This document shows positions 1 through 8,197 of a DNA stretch of 64,000 nucleotides, piece after piece. Each line of letters opens with the position of its first letter. Position 1 is the first letter of the stretch. The position numbers were made by a program, and so were the translations under genes. The DNA comes from JAAYED01 sp040772225 (GTDB taxonomy: Bacteria > Chloroflexota > Anaerolineae > UBA1429): positions 310,001 to 374,000 of the forward strand of contig JAXGYO010000002.1 in the NCBI GenBank assembly GCA_040772225.1, in the 5' to 3' direction. The notes beneath the pieces are model-generated. The model made no database searches and was not told the origin of the DNA. It saw only the letters and a list, made by a program, of their open reading frames with translations.

Positions 1-497
1 TGGTGATCCGTAATGATCATGTCCATCCCGCGAGCGCGCGCATGTGCGACCTCGTCGGTGGAACGGACACCGCAGTCCACGGTGATGCACAGAGTTACAC
101 CGCCGTCTCCCAGCCTATCGATCGCATCAATGTTGAGCCCGTAGCCATCTTCAAACCGGTCAGGGATAAAGGCCTGCACCCGCGCGCCCAGCGCACGCAG
201 CGCGGATGTCATCAAAACCGTCGCAGTCACCCCATCGACATCAAAGTCGCCATAGACAGCGATGGATTCTTGACGGTCTATGGCCTGCGCAACGCGCTCT
301 ATAGCGGCAGCCATCCCGGCGAGCTCCATTGCGTCGCCGAGCGCACCATCGGTGGCAAGAAATGAGCGAATCTTCTCCGGGGTGTCGATATGCCGTGCAT
401 ACAGAATGCGCGCCACAATCGGGTCGAGATCGGCGTGAGCCTCCACAAAAGCGTCAGGTGTCCTCCGTCTCAGAACCCATTCCTGTTCACTCGGCAT
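1..497 (-). CDS. recJ: Single-stranded-DNA-specific exonuclease RecJ, N-terminal part (cut by the window edge)
   Basis: Translating the minus strand from the ATG at 497 gives about 165 residues running off the left edge. The DHH-family motif I (DFDVDG, residues 84-89) and the start of motif III (DCG near 141, ITDH at the edge) are both present and fit RecJ, the 5'-3' ssDNA exonuclease of recombination and mismatch repair. The RBS is a GGGGGCAGG-type sequence just before the ATG. A good promoter lies at 547-575. The plus-strand open frames over this region are shadows. Only the N-terminal DHH part can be judged; the DHHA1 and OB domains lie outside. Confidence 0.9.
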   Translation of the reverse strand, partial: MPSEQEWVLRRRTPDAFVEAHADLDPIVARILYARHIDTPEKIRSFLATDGALGDAMELAGMAAAIERVAQAIDRQESIAVYGDFDVDGVTATVLMTSALRALGARVQAFIPDRFEDGYGLNIDAIDRLGDGGVTLCITVDCGVRSTDEVAHARARGMDMIITDH

Positions 498-546
498 CCG
501 CCTGCCCCCTTACCGCTTGCCTCAGACCCTCGAACCAAACTGTTGC

Positions 547-575
547 ATTATAGGGCGTGACGCCGGTGTGCTCAA
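547..575 (-). promoter_or_regulatory. Sigma70-type promoter for recJ
   Basis: On the minus strand TTGAGC (570-575) and a perfect TATAAT (547-552) are separated by 17 nt, about 50 nt upstream of the recJ start. Not experimentally supported. Confidence 0.65.
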
Positions 576-643
576 GCACGCGGTGTCGGTGGCAAGGAAC
601 GCCCGTGTTGCCACGAGCCGGGCTAGGCCTGCGGCCCGGTATG

Positions 644-652
644 TGCTAGAAT
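644..652 (+). promoter_or_regulatory. Extended -10 promoter for fmt-lipB
   Basis: TGC-TAGAAT lies about 30 nt upstream of the fmt start. No convincing -35 hexamer is visible, so this would be an extended -10 promoter. Confidence 0.35.
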
Positions 653-681
653 CGCCACAGCGAACCCACAGACCAGGAGGT

Positions 682-1620
682 ATGGTGGCGCGAATCGTCT
701 TTCTGGGGACACCGGAATACGCTGTCCCCAGCCTGCAGGCCTGTTTGCAGCATCACGAGGTCCTGTACGCGGTGACACAGCCCGACCGGTACGGTGGACG
801 CGGACGCCGCCAGCTGATCGAATCACCGGTCAAGAGGACTGCTGCAGACGCTGGTGTGCCCGTTCTGCAGCCCTTCCGTCTGTCGAGAGACACGGAGGCC
901 TTGTCAGTGCTGAGCGAGGCCCAGGCGGACGTCTTTGTTCTGGCCGCTTACGGCCAGATCTTGCGTCCGAACGTGCTTGCCCTGCCCCGCCACGGCGTGA
1001 TCGGTGTGCACGCCTCGCTACTGCCCCGCTGGCGTGGCGCATCTCCCGTTGCCGCGGCGATTCGCGCTGGAGATTCCGAGTCTGGGGTCAGCCTGATGCT
1101 CACCGAAGCCGGCCTGGACACGGGGCCAGTCATCGCACGAAGAGCGACGCCCGTGGCGCCTGAGGACACCACCGGCAGCCTCACGGCATGCCTTGCAGAC
1201 CTGGGCGCCAACCTCCTGATCGACACCTTGCCAGCCTGGCTGGCGGGTGAGATCGATCCACAGCAGCAGGATGAGACTCTGGTTACCTATGCGCCTGAGA
1301 TCGACAAGGCGGACGGCCTGATCGACTGGAGCCAGCCCGCCGTGGCCATCGAGCGCCACATCCGCGCCATGTCGCCCTGGCCCGGGGCATTCACGTTCAC
1401 TGCAGCGGGAAACCGGCTGACGCTATGGCAAGCACACGTCCGGGAGCAGGTGACCTCCGGCGTGCCGGGGACCCTCATGCTGATCGACGGAGCGCCCGCT
1501 GTCGCCACCGGCGATGGTTTGCTGTGCGTGGATCTGCTGCAACCGGCTGGGCGTCGCGCCATGCCTGGCGACGCCTACCTCCGCGGACAGCCCGACCTCG
1601 CCGGGACAGTGTTGCACTGA
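682..1620 (+). CDS. fmt: Methionyl-tRNA formyltransferase
   Basis: Formylates initiator Met-tRNA using 10-formyl-THF. The protein is 312 aa, the normal family length. It has an N-terminal formyltransferase Rossmann domain (VFLGTPEYAVPSL near residue 6), the SLLPRWRG loop at 112-119, His110, Asp146, and a C-terminal OB-like domain. The start follows AGGAGG at 675-680; the ATG at 682 is very close to it, and GTG at 685 is a spacing-friendly alternative. Oddity: the family catalytic Asn (N106 in E. coli, in the INVHGSLLP motif) is Gly here (codon GGT), so one member of the Asn-His-Asp triad is missing. lipB follows after 1 nt, indicating an operon. Confidence 0.9.
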   Translation: MVARIVFLGTPEYAVPSLQACLQHHEVLYAVTQPDRYGGRGRRQLIESPVKRTAADAGVPVLQPFRLSRDTEALSVLSEAQADVFVLAAYGQILRPNVLALPRHGVIGVHASLLPRWRGASPVAAAIRAGDSESGVSLMLTEAGLDTGPVIARRATPVAPEDTTGSLTACLADLGANLLIDTLPAWLAGEIDPQQQDETLVTYAPEIDKADGLIDWSQPAVAIERHIRAMSPWPGAFTFTAAGNRLTLWQAHVREQVTSGVPGTLMLIDGAPAVATGDGLLCVDLLQPAGRRAMPGDAYLRGQPDLAGTVLH

Positions 1621-1621
1621 C

Positions 1622-2347
1622 ATGACCACGCCGCCGAACCCCACCCGCGTCGTCCACGTCCTGGATCTAGGCCAGCGCAGCTATGCTCCCGTGCACAACC
1701 TTCAGAGACAGGCCGTGGAGCGCGTTCGCACCAAAGCGGCTTCTGAACTACTGATTCTCGTTGAGCATCGCCCCACCATCACGCTTGGCAGACGGGCAGA
1801 CGCATCCAACATCATCCTTGACAGCCCTGCGCTCGAGCGCCTGGGTATCGAGGTCCATCGCATCGAACGCGGCGGCGATGTCACGTACCACGGGCCGGGT
1901 CAACTAGTTGCCTATCCCATCCTGCGCCTGCACGAACACTTATTGGGTGCGTCCGACTATATGCACCGCCTCGAGGATGTCGTGATCGCCACGCTCGCCG
2001 ACCTAGGCATTGAGGCTGGTCGACGGGCGGGATACATTGGCGTCTGGGTTGGCCAGGACAAGGTATGCGCCCTGGGTGTGCGGATCATGCGGGGCGTGAC
2101 CATGCACGGCCTGGCGCTCAACGTCGACCCGGACATGTCGCACTGGGCCACCATCGTGCCCTGCGGCATCCGCGATGGCGGCGTGACCAGCCTGCGCGCG
2201 CTTCTCGGCCAGGCCCCGGATATGACGCTGGTCAAAGAACGCCTGCTGGTACGGTTCGCAGGCTTTTTTGGCACCACGCTGGTGACGGCAGAGGATCACT
2301 CTCCCTGGCTACTGCCCGCTACAGAGGGCGCCCGGCTCGCTCCATAA
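1622..2347 (+). CDS. lipB: Octanoyl-[ACP]:protein N-octanoyltransferase LipB
   Basis: Transfers octanoyl groups from acyl carrier protein to lipoyl domains in lipoate synthesis. The 241-aa product has the family signature GGDVTYHGPGQLVAYPI (residues 84-100), the catalytic Lys147 and the catalytic Cys181 in a PCGI context. The ATG at 1622 begins 1 nt after the fmt stop, consistent with translational coupling. The 3' end overlaps the convergent PfkB gene by 29 nt. No lipA is visible nearby. Confidence 0.93.
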   Translation: MTTPPNPTRVVHVLDLGQRSYAPVHNLQRQAVERVRTKAASELLILVEHRPTITLGRRADASNIILDSPALERLGIEVHRIERGGDVTYHGPGQLVAYPILRLHEHLLGASDYMHRLEDVVIATLADLGIEAGRRAGYIGVWVGQDKVCALGVRIMRGVTMHGLALNVDPDMSHWATIVPCGIRDGGVTSLRALLGQAPDMTLVKERLLVRFAGFFGTTLVTAEDHSPWLLPATEGARLAP

Positions 2348-3269
2348 AGTGAGAGACCTCAGACCGGGTCGGGGCCCCCTCCATGGGACCTTGCTTCGTC
2401 GTCGCCAACGCGCCCGCTGCGTTAGCAAAGCGCCCGATGCGCGCCAAGTCCCAGCCCTCGGACAGGCCGACGAGGAAGGCGGCGTCAAAGCAGTCTCCGG
2501 CTCCCGTCGGATCGACCTCAGTGACGGCATAGGGCGCCACGGCGAGGGCTCCATCACGCGTATAGATGGTCGATCCTTGATCTCCTTGCTTGAGAGCCAC
2601 GATCTCTATGCCACGATCGAGCAGCTGAGCAACTGCGGCGTCGGCAGTCGACTCACCCGTAAGCGTCGCCAGTTCCGGCCCGCTCGGGAAAACCACCTTT
2701 GCGCGCGCCACAACCGGTTCGCACACCGCCCGGATCCGCTCGGGCGCAATGAGCTCAGGCCGCAGATTGGGATCCAGGCTCACGGTGCCGCCCCTGTCCG
2801 AGACATGCTTTGCCACGGCATAACACGTCTCGCGCATCGCCTCTCCGGCACTGAGCGACGAGCCCATGATGTGTACGTGGCGCACCTCGTCCAGCCAACC
2901 GGACGGTATCTGCTCAAGGCACATCTCAGCCGCAGCCGAATCGGCGAGGTGAAACAAAAAGCTGCGGCTGCCATCTGAACGGTAGGAAACAAAGGCGATG
3001 CCTGTGATACGATGGGAGACCCGGCGCAGCGCAGCACAGTCGACGCCGTCGGAACTCAGGCGCCGGGCAACGCAGTCGCCAAAGGCATCCTCACCCACGG
3101 TACCAATGAACCCGGCACTGCCCCCCAGCCGAGCGACCGCATCGGCGAGAATGGCCGGAGCGCCGCTGGGATAGGGCCCAACGAAAGGCCCGGGCCGGTC
3201 GAGCGGCTGATCTACGCCTGTACGCATGACTTCGACCAGGGCTTCTCCGACAGCAACTATCGTAACCAT
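2319..3269 (-). CDS. PfkB-family carbohydrate kinase
   Basis: A 316-aa ribokinase-fold sugar kinase. The N-terminal part has the PfkB pattern (VGEALVEVM, then GG-x5-IGTVGEDAFG near residue 50), and the C-terminal signature DPTGAGDCFDAAF near residue 250 supplies the anion hole and catalytic Asp. The substrate cannot be read from sequence. 2-keto-3-deoxygluconate is attractive because the window encodes several sugar-acid dehydratases, but fructose or another ketose is equally possible. It overlaps the lipB 3' end convergently and has its own promoter at 3296-3324. Confidence 0.85.
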   Translation of the reverse strand: MVTIVAVGEALVEVMRTGVDQPLDRPGPFVGPYPSGAPAILADAVARLGGSAGFIGTVGEDAFGDCVARRLSSDGVDCAALRRVSHRITGIAFVSYRSDGSRSFLFHLADSAAAEMCLEQIPSGWLDEVRHVHIMGSSLSAGEAMRETCYAVAKHVSDRGGTVSLDPNLRPELIAPERIRAVCEPVVARAKVVFPSGPELATLTGESTADAAVAQLLDRGIEIVALKQGDQGSTIYTRDGALAVAPYAVTEVDPTGAGDCFDAAFLVGLSEGWDLARIGRFANAAGALATTKQGPMEGAPTRSEVSHFMERAGRPL

Positions 3270-3295
3270 AGCTTCGCCTCCGCGGTGCTGAATGG

Positions 3296-3324
3296 AGTGT
3301 ACCTTAGCCGCAGATAGTCGCCAA
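3296..3324 (-). promoter_or_regulatory. Sigma70-type promoter for the PfkB kinase
   Basis: Minus-strand TTGGCG (3319-3324), 17-nt spacer, TACACT (3296-3301), about 27 nt upstream of the start codon. Confidence 0.5.
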
Positions 3325-3416
3325 CCAACAGAAGCGCCGTCTTTGTGTGCTTGGAGGATAGCGGCCTCACGCGGTGTATGTTACACTCACGCCGTCGTGC
3401 AAAAGGAGGCGTTTCT

Positions 3417-4145
3417 ATGCGTGCACTGGTTGTGTCCGACATCCATTCTAACCTGGAGGCCTTGACGGCCGTGCTCGACGATGCAGGTTCCTTTGATGTG
3501 CTATGGTGCCTGGGAGACATCGTCGGTTACGGCCCTGATCCCAATGCCTGCATCGATCTGATCCGCTCTTTTGAGCACACCGCCATCCCCGGCAACCATG
3601 ACTGGGGGGTCCTGGGGAAACTGGATCTCGCCGACTTTAACAGCGACGCCCGTCAGGCCAACCTCTGGACCCGGCAGCAGCTCACACCTGATGCCAGACA
3701 GTATCTCGAAAGCCTCCCCGAGACGCAAGTTCTCTCGGATATCACCCTGGCACACGGCAGCCCGCGCTATCCGATCTGGGAGTACCTTCTCTATGCCAGC
3801 ACCGCAGCCCTGAACATGTCCCACTTTTCCACGCGCGTCTGCCTGGTGGGGCATACGCACGTGCCCGTGCTCTTTTCCGCCGAGGATGAAAACGCTCATG
3901 TGGAAGCCTATGCGCTGGAGGAGCGGCACGTCCTGACCCTGAGCTCGGGCAGACATATCCTAAACCCGGGGAGCGTGGGACAGCCGCGCGACGGCGACCC
4001 CCGTGCGTCTTACATGCTGGTGGACCTGGAATCAATGTCCTTTGAGTTGCGCCGGGTCGAGTATCCGATAGCCCGGACTCAGGCACGCATGCGTGAGAGC
4101 GCATTGCCCAACAGATTAATCACGCGGCTCGAACTGGGCTGGTAG
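3417..4145 (+). CDS. YfcE/MJ0936-like metallophosphoesterase
   Basis: A 242-aa calcineurin-like phosphoesterase with all metal-binding motifs in order: D8-x-H10 (SDIHSN), GDIVGYGPDP with Asp34, GNHD (60-62), then HGSP and GHTHVP toward the C-terminus. Family members hydrolyse phosphodiesters or phosphomonoesters with Mn or other divalent metals; the physiological substrate is unknown. The ATG at 3417 follows a strong AAAGGAGGCG, which excludes the longer upstream open frame. It stands alone between divergent and downstream genes. Confidence 0.85.
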   Translation: MRALVVSDIHSNLEALTAVLDDAGSFDVLWCLGDIVGYGPDPNACIDLIRSFEHTAIPGNHDWGVLGKLDLADFNSDARQANLWTRQQLTPDARQYLESLPETQVLSDITLAHGSPRYPIWEYLLYASTAALNMSHFSTRVCLVGHTHVPVLFSAEDENAHVEAYALEERHVLTLSSGRHILNPGSVGQPRDGDPRASYMLVDLESMSFELRRVEYPIARTQARMRESALPNRLITRLELGW

Positions 4146-4228
4146 AGCAGCGGAACAAGTCGCCCCGCCGCAGCGTCCATCAGGTGAAGATCCCGCACCC
4201 ATTGCATACGCAGGAGGAGAAGGTACAA

Positions 4229-5215
4229 ATGAGAAACGTGTACAGGAGCATGTTGATTGTCGGACTCACGCTGGCGCTGCTGGTTGCTGGTTGTGCCGGC
4301 GCGAAACAGGAGGCGATGGACTATGCAGAGTCCGAGGTATCGGTGATTCGCGAAGAGATGGCCGTCGAAGCGCCCATGGCCGCAACGGCAGCCGCAATGC
4401 CTCGCGAACAGAGCTTTGAGAAGGATGAGGCCGGATTCGGAGCGGCTGCCTCGGCGGTGGCGAACGTCGACGAGCGCATGATCATCCGGACCGTCAGTAT
4501 GTCCGTGGTCGTCGAGGACACGGACGTCATGCTGGTCGAGATTCAGAATCTGGTCAAGGCAAACGGCGGCTATGTGGCCGCATCGAATCGCTGGCTCTCT
4601 GGGGAGCAGGCCTACGCCTCTGTCACGCTGCGCGTCCCCGCCGACAAGCTCGAAGCGGTGCTCGGAGTGTTGCGGGACAACGCCATCACAGTAGAGAACG
4701 AGAGTTCCTCAGGGGATGACGTTACCGAAGAGTATGTGGACATCTCGGCCCGGCTCCGGAACCTTGAGGCAACCGAGGAAGAACTGCTTGCGTTGCTCAC
4801 CGAGGTCCGCAAGAATCGTGGGTCCGCCGAGGACATTCTGGCTATTCACAACCGAATCACACAACTCCGCTCAGAGATCGAATCGCTCAAGGGGCGCCAG
4901 CAGTATCTTGAGCGCAGCGCCGCACTGGCTACAGTCAACATCGAGATCCGGCCCAAGCGGCAGCCCGGCACGATCGTCGAGCCCGCCAGATGGAATCCCG
5001 CCGTGACCGTGAATAACGCCCTGCGCGGCCTGGTGGAGGCTGGGCAAGTGGCAATCGACGTCCTGATCTGGCTGGTCTTTTTGTCGCCGATCTTCCTGAT
5101 CCCGATTCTGGTGCTCTGGCTGATCATCCGCGCCATCAAGCGAGCCCGCGCCCGGCGCAAGGCGAAACATGCCGCTGAGCCAACAGAGCCTAGCAACGAC
5201 ACGCCAGCCAGCTGA
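4229..5215 (+). CDS. DUF4349 membrane-anchored lipoprotein
   Basis: A 328-aa protein. The N-terminus is a lipoprotein signal (basic residues, hydrophobic stretch, lipobox LLVAGC with Cys near residue 23). The middle carries a DUF4349-like domain (MIIRTVSMSVVVEDTD, then ANGGYVAASNRW). A coiled-coil stretch with a heptad-like LRNLEATEEEL pattern covers roughly residues 170-230. A C-terminal transmembrane helix near 285-310 is followed by a basic tail. The start at 4229 is preceded by AGGAGGAGAAGG. The function of DUF4349 is unknown. A strong hairpin terminator follows. Confidence 0.75.
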   Translation: MRNVYRSMLIVGLTLALLVAGCAGAKQEAMDYAESEVSVIREEMAVEAPMAATAAAMPREQSFEKDEAGFGAAASAVANVDERMIIRTVSMSVVVEDTDVMLVEIQNLVKANGGYVAASNRWLSGEQAYASVTLRVPADKLEAVLGVLRDNAITVENESSSGDDVTEEYVDISARLRNLEATEEELLALLTEVRKNRGSAEDILAIHNRITQLRSEIESLKGRQQYLERSAALATVNIEIRPKRQPGTIVEPARWNPAVTVNNALRGLVEAGQVAIDVLIWLVFLSPIFLIPILVLWLIIRAIKRARARRKAKHAAEPTEPSNDTPAS

Positions 5216-5229
5216 CCAACAGTTCTCCT

Positions 5230-5262
5230 GACGCCGCGAGCCCACTATAGGCTCGCGGCGTC
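5230..5262. terminator. Bidirectional hairpin terminator
   Basis: A perfect 13-bp stem (GACGCCGCGAGCC / GGCTCGCGGCGTC) with a 7-nt loop sits between the convergent DUF4349 and NUDIX genes. The T-tracts are weak on both sides. Confidence 0.6.
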
Positions 5263-5267
5263 TCGTA

Positions 5268-5957
5268 TTACCAGACCTGCCGCAACAGCGCCTCGAATTC
5301 GCTCAGGATCATGGCCGTGGCACCCCAGATCACCCCGTCCTGGTAGCGGTAGAACGGCACCCGCGCGCGTCGCCCGGACAGATCCCACTCCTCGACGTAC
5401 TTGGTTTCGTCATCCAGCAGTGCGGCGAGGGGCAGATGCAGGAGGCCCACCACTTCTGATTGCTGCAGACGGAAACAGGGGCGCTGGTCCACGTATCCCA
5501 CGTACGGGTGGACCAGGTTGCTACTGACCGCGATCACGAGCTCGGTCAATGCCCCCAGATACCGTATGTCACGCGGGTCCACACCGATTTCCTCGGCGGT
5601 CTCGCGTACCGCGGTCGCCCACAGCGACGCGTCGCCCGCTTCGCGCCTACCGCCTGGCAGCGCAAGTTGCCCGCCGTGTTGGCGCAGTGTTGCGCTGCGG
5701 CGGACCAGAGGCAGCCACAGATCCCCGTCGTGTCGGTAGATCAACACCAGCACAGCACTCTGGTGCAGATCACCGGTTAGCGTGCCATCTGGAAGCTCTG
5801 TCCTGGGCTGTACAGACATGGCCCGTTGAGCTGCCGCTCCCGGCAGAGGTCCTGCCAGTGCAGCAGCGACGCGCTGGACGAACCCCTCCAGCGGCGGTGT
5901 CTGCCCGTGGTCAGACGCACGGGATCCTTGGCGGCGGCGGTCGTTATGTGGTAACAT
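5268..5957 (-). CDS. NUDIX hydrolase, CoA-pyrophosphatase-like (NudL/NUDT7 type)
   Basis: A 229-aa protein with a complete Nudix box (GGRREAGDASLW through RETAEEIGV) preceded by the RRSATLRQHGGQLALPGG segment typical of CoA diphosphatases. Those enzymes split CoA into 4'-phosphopantetheine and 3',5'-ADP. The roughly 50 N-terminal residues are not conserved, so the true start may lie inside, near the Met of AMSVQPR. The gene is convergent with DUF4349 and divergent from tpiA. Confidence 0.8.
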   Translation of the reverse strand: MLPHNDRRRQGSRASDHGQTPPLEGFVQRVAAALAGPLPGAAAQRAMSVQPRTELPDGTLTGDLHQSAVLVLIYRHDGDLWLPLVRRSATLRQHGGQLALPGGRREAGDASLWATAVRETAEEIGVDPRDIRYLGALTELVIAVSSNLVHPYVGYVDQRPCFRLQQSEVVGLLHLPLAALLDDETKYVEEWDLSGRRARVPFYRYQDGVIWGATAMILSEFEALLRQVW

Positions 5958-5972
5958 CGGGCTGTCTACAAT
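5944..5972 (+). promoter_or_regulatory. Candidate promoter for tpiA
   Basis: TTATGT (5944-5949), 17-nt spacer, TACAAT (5967-5972), then a GGGGAGA ribosome-binding site and the tpiA ATG. The -35 match is poor. Confidence 0.35.
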
Positions 5973-5993
5973 ACCACCCTGGGGAGAAATTCA

Positions 5994-6764
5994 ATGCGCA
6001 AACCCATTATGGCCGGGAACTGGAAGATGAACAAGACAGCCGCCGAGGGCGTCGAACTCGTACAGGCGATGCGAGCCGATCTCCTTGCCGTGCCGGCGGT
6101 TGAAAAGGTCTTTTGCCCTTCGTTTCTAGCGGTGCCCGATGTATCACGCCTGGTCGAGGGAACCGACCTGCACGTGGGTGCCCAGGACCTGTACTGGGAG
6201 CCCAGCGGTGCCTTTACGGGCGAAGTGGCACCGGCCATGGTGCGCGAGTTCTGTGATTATGTCATTATCGGTCACTCTGAAAGACGCGAGTTCTTTGGCG
6301 AGACCGACGAGACCGTAAGCCTCAAGATCGTTGCCGCTCTGGCCGCAGGCCTCACCCCGATCGTCTGCGTCGGCGAGACGCTCCAGCTGCGCGAGGCCGG
6401 CAAGACGCAGGATTGGGTGCGCGGTCAGGTGGAAGGTGCCCTCACCGGGTTGACGGGCGAGCAAGTTGCAGGCATGGTGATCGCCTATGAGCCAATCTGG
6501 GCCATCGGCACGGGCCTGGCAGCGACCCCGGCGGACGCCGAGGACGTATGCGGTGGCGTGGTACGCGCTACGGTGCGAGCGCTCTACGGCGATGCTGTTG
6601 CCGAAGCGGTCCGCATTCAGTACGGCGGGAGTGTCAACGCCGGCAACGCCTTTGAGATCATGTCGCAGCCCAACGTGGACGGCGGACTGGTGGGAGGGGC
6701 CAGCCTCAAGGCTAAAGACTTTAGCCAGATCGTCCGCGAGACGGCGCGAGCCAAGGGCCTCTAG
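5994..6764 (+). CDS. tpiA: Triosephosphate isomerase
   Basis: Interconverts dihydroxyacetone phosphate and glyceraldehyde 3-phosphate. At 256 aa it has the normal length. Conserved positions are all present: Lys in AGNWKMN (residues 8-14), His in IIGHSERR (about 91-98), catalytic Glu in YEPIWAIGTG (about 165-174) and the phosphate-binding YGGSV near 210. GGGGAGA precedes the ATG. With the class II aldolase at 38 kb and glucokinase at 19.5 kb it covers parts of glycolysis. Confidence 0.97.
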   Translation: MRKPIMAGNWKMNKTAAEGVELVQAMRADLLAVPAVEKVFCPSFLAVPDVSRLVEGTDLHVGAQDLYWEPSGAFTGEVAPAMVREFCDYVIIGHSERREFFGETDETVSLKIVAALAAGLTPIVCVGETLQLREAGKTQDWVRGQVEGALTGLTGEQVAGMVIAYEPIWAIGTGLAATPADAEDVCGGVVRATVRALYGDAVAEAVRIQYGGSVNAGNAFEIMSQPNVDGGLVGGASLKAKDFSQIVRETARAKGL

Positions 6765-6840
6765 AGCGCCCCTGTGGACCACAGCGGCCAGCAGGGCGCA
6801 AACACCCATGTATCCATCACCACCGGCGGACCCTACCCCG

Positions 6841-7563
6841 ATGAGTGAGGAGATTTGGATCGCGCCGCTGCTGGCCTTGACCACTCTGGCACTGGCAGTG
6901 CCTGTTACGCGCTGGTTCAGCCTGACACTCCAGCGACTTGTGGTCCTCCTGACTCATAGCCCTGCTGCCGCGCTTTACGTCTATCACGCGCTGGTTCTAC
7001 CCGGAACGATATTGCACGAACTCAGTCATCTGGTGGCCGCGTGGATCCTGCGCGTGCCGGCCGGTAAGCTGACGCTGCTACCCGGGATTGAGAGCTCCGG
7101 GTCTGCTCGCCTGGGATCTGTGCAGATTGCGCAGGTTGATCCCGTGCGGGAGAGCCTCATTGGGCTGGCGCCGCTGGTGAGCGGCCTCGCAGCTATCGTT
7201 CTGATCACATCACGCGTGCTACGGCTGCCCGCGGCTCGCGCGCTGTTCGCCGAGCCGCGGGCAGCGATCGGCACGCTGGCTGGCTTACCCGATGCCGCGC
7301 TCTGGCTCTATCCGGTCCTGGCCATTGGCAACACGATGTTGCCCAGCGCCACCGACAGGCGCGCCTGGCTGGCAGGAGCAGCGGTCATGGCTCTACTGGC
7401 AGGCACACTCTATCTACTGGGCGTGACAAGCATCCCGCAAGTTGCGTCCACGGCCCTCTACCGTGGCGCCGACGACGCCGCCACCGCACTGGCACTGGTT
7501 GTTATGATCGATCTAGTCGCAGGCGTAGTGATATGGCTGGTCATGCGCCCCTGGCAGCGATGA
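6841..7563 (+). CDS. Membrane protein with HExxH motif (M50-like metalloprotease candidate)
   Basis: A 240-aa protein with about five hydrophobic segments. HELSH (H59, E60, H63) lies within a hydrophobic helix, as in site-2-type M50 peptidases. A later GNTMLPSATD segment (about residues 160-170) could supply the third, acidic, zinc ligand. No signal peptide or PDZ domain is visible. The ATG at 6841 is chosen; an in-frame ATG at 6808 would add 11 residues and neither has a strong RBS. It lies between tpiA and the pseudo-phosphatase on the same strand. Substrate unknown, and peptidase activity is an inference from the motif. Confidence 0.6.
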   Translation: MSEEIWIAPLLALTTLALAVPVTRWFSLTLQRLVVLLTHSPAAALYVYHALVLPGTILHELSHLVAAWILRVPAGKLTLLPGIESSGSARLGSVQIAQVDPVRESLIGLAPLVSGLAAIVLITSRVLRLPAARALFAEPRAAIGTLAGLPDAALWLYPVLAIGNTMLPSATDRRAWLAGAAVMALLAGTLYLLGVTSIPQVASTALYRGADDAATALALVVMIDLVAGVVIWLVMRPWQR

Positions 7564-7597
7564 TGCAGCCTAACTTCGTGATAAGGAGCAGCCTCAG

Positions 7598-8197
7598 GTG
7601 ACAAACTATTACCTGATTCGCGTGGGTGACACCGATCCTCTGCAGTCCACGGATCCCTACAATATGCCGCTCACGTCCGAGGGCGCCGCCGAGGTACGCC
7701 GCTGGGCGGTCGCCAGCAGCAAGTGGAACCTGCAGATGCTGTGCACAAGCACGCAGAGGGCGGCGCTGGATACGGCCGATCTTGTCGAGGATAAATCCCC
7801 CGTGCGGGCGCGTTGGGACCTGACCGAGATGGAGGATCTGGTGCTCGACGACCTGAATTACGATCCCAGGGCAACCCACCTCGTATCCACGTGGACGCCA
7901 GAGCAGATGGAACAGGGCTTGATCTCGCTTTGGACACGTCTGACCGCCGCCTCTGCCCGAATCGCCCTGTACGCCAGCACCTACGGGATGCAGAACGTGG
8001 CAATCGTTGCGTCAGAGCGTGTGTTGAATCTTCTCCTGGCTCACTGGCTCCAGCTAGACTGGCGCCTGCTGCGGCAGGCCTCCTTTTCCTTTGAGCTGGC
8101 ACCGGTTTGCCGGGTCGCTGTGGCCGATGACGGCCAGGCGCGAATCGAGTGGATGACCTGCCCTGATCATGACACGCCACAGGAGGATTTGATATGA
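7598..8197 (+). CDS. Degenerate histidine-phosphatase-fold protein
   Basis: A 199-aa protein starting at GTG 7598 after AAGGAG. The fold signature of the phosphoglycerate mutase / histidine phosphatase family is recognisable: the N-terminal strand and RHG position reads LIRVGDTDP, and the TSTQRAALDTADL helix near 50-62 is intact. The catalytic His of RHG is Val9, and the second catalytic His region reads VASERV instead of VSHGGV, so both catalytic histidines are absent. The protein is probably non-catalytic, perhaps ligand-binding or regulatory. Its stop overlaps the next ATG by 4 nt, implying coupling to the Gfo/Idh/MocA oxidoreductase. Confidence 0.65.
   Translation: MTNYYLIRVGDTDPLQSTDPYNMPLTSEGAAEVRRWAVASSKWNLQMLCTSTQRAALDTADLVEDKSPVRARWDLTEMEDLVLDDLNYDPRATHLVSTWTPEQMEQGLISLWTRLTAASARIALYASTYGMQNVAIVASERVLNLLLAHWLQLDWRLLRQASFSFELAPVCRVAVADDGQARIEWMTCPDHDTPQEDLI

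Noticed and set aside
3..365. Plus-strand open frame at the left edge
   Set aside because: The minus strand here encodes RecJ with clear DHH motifs.
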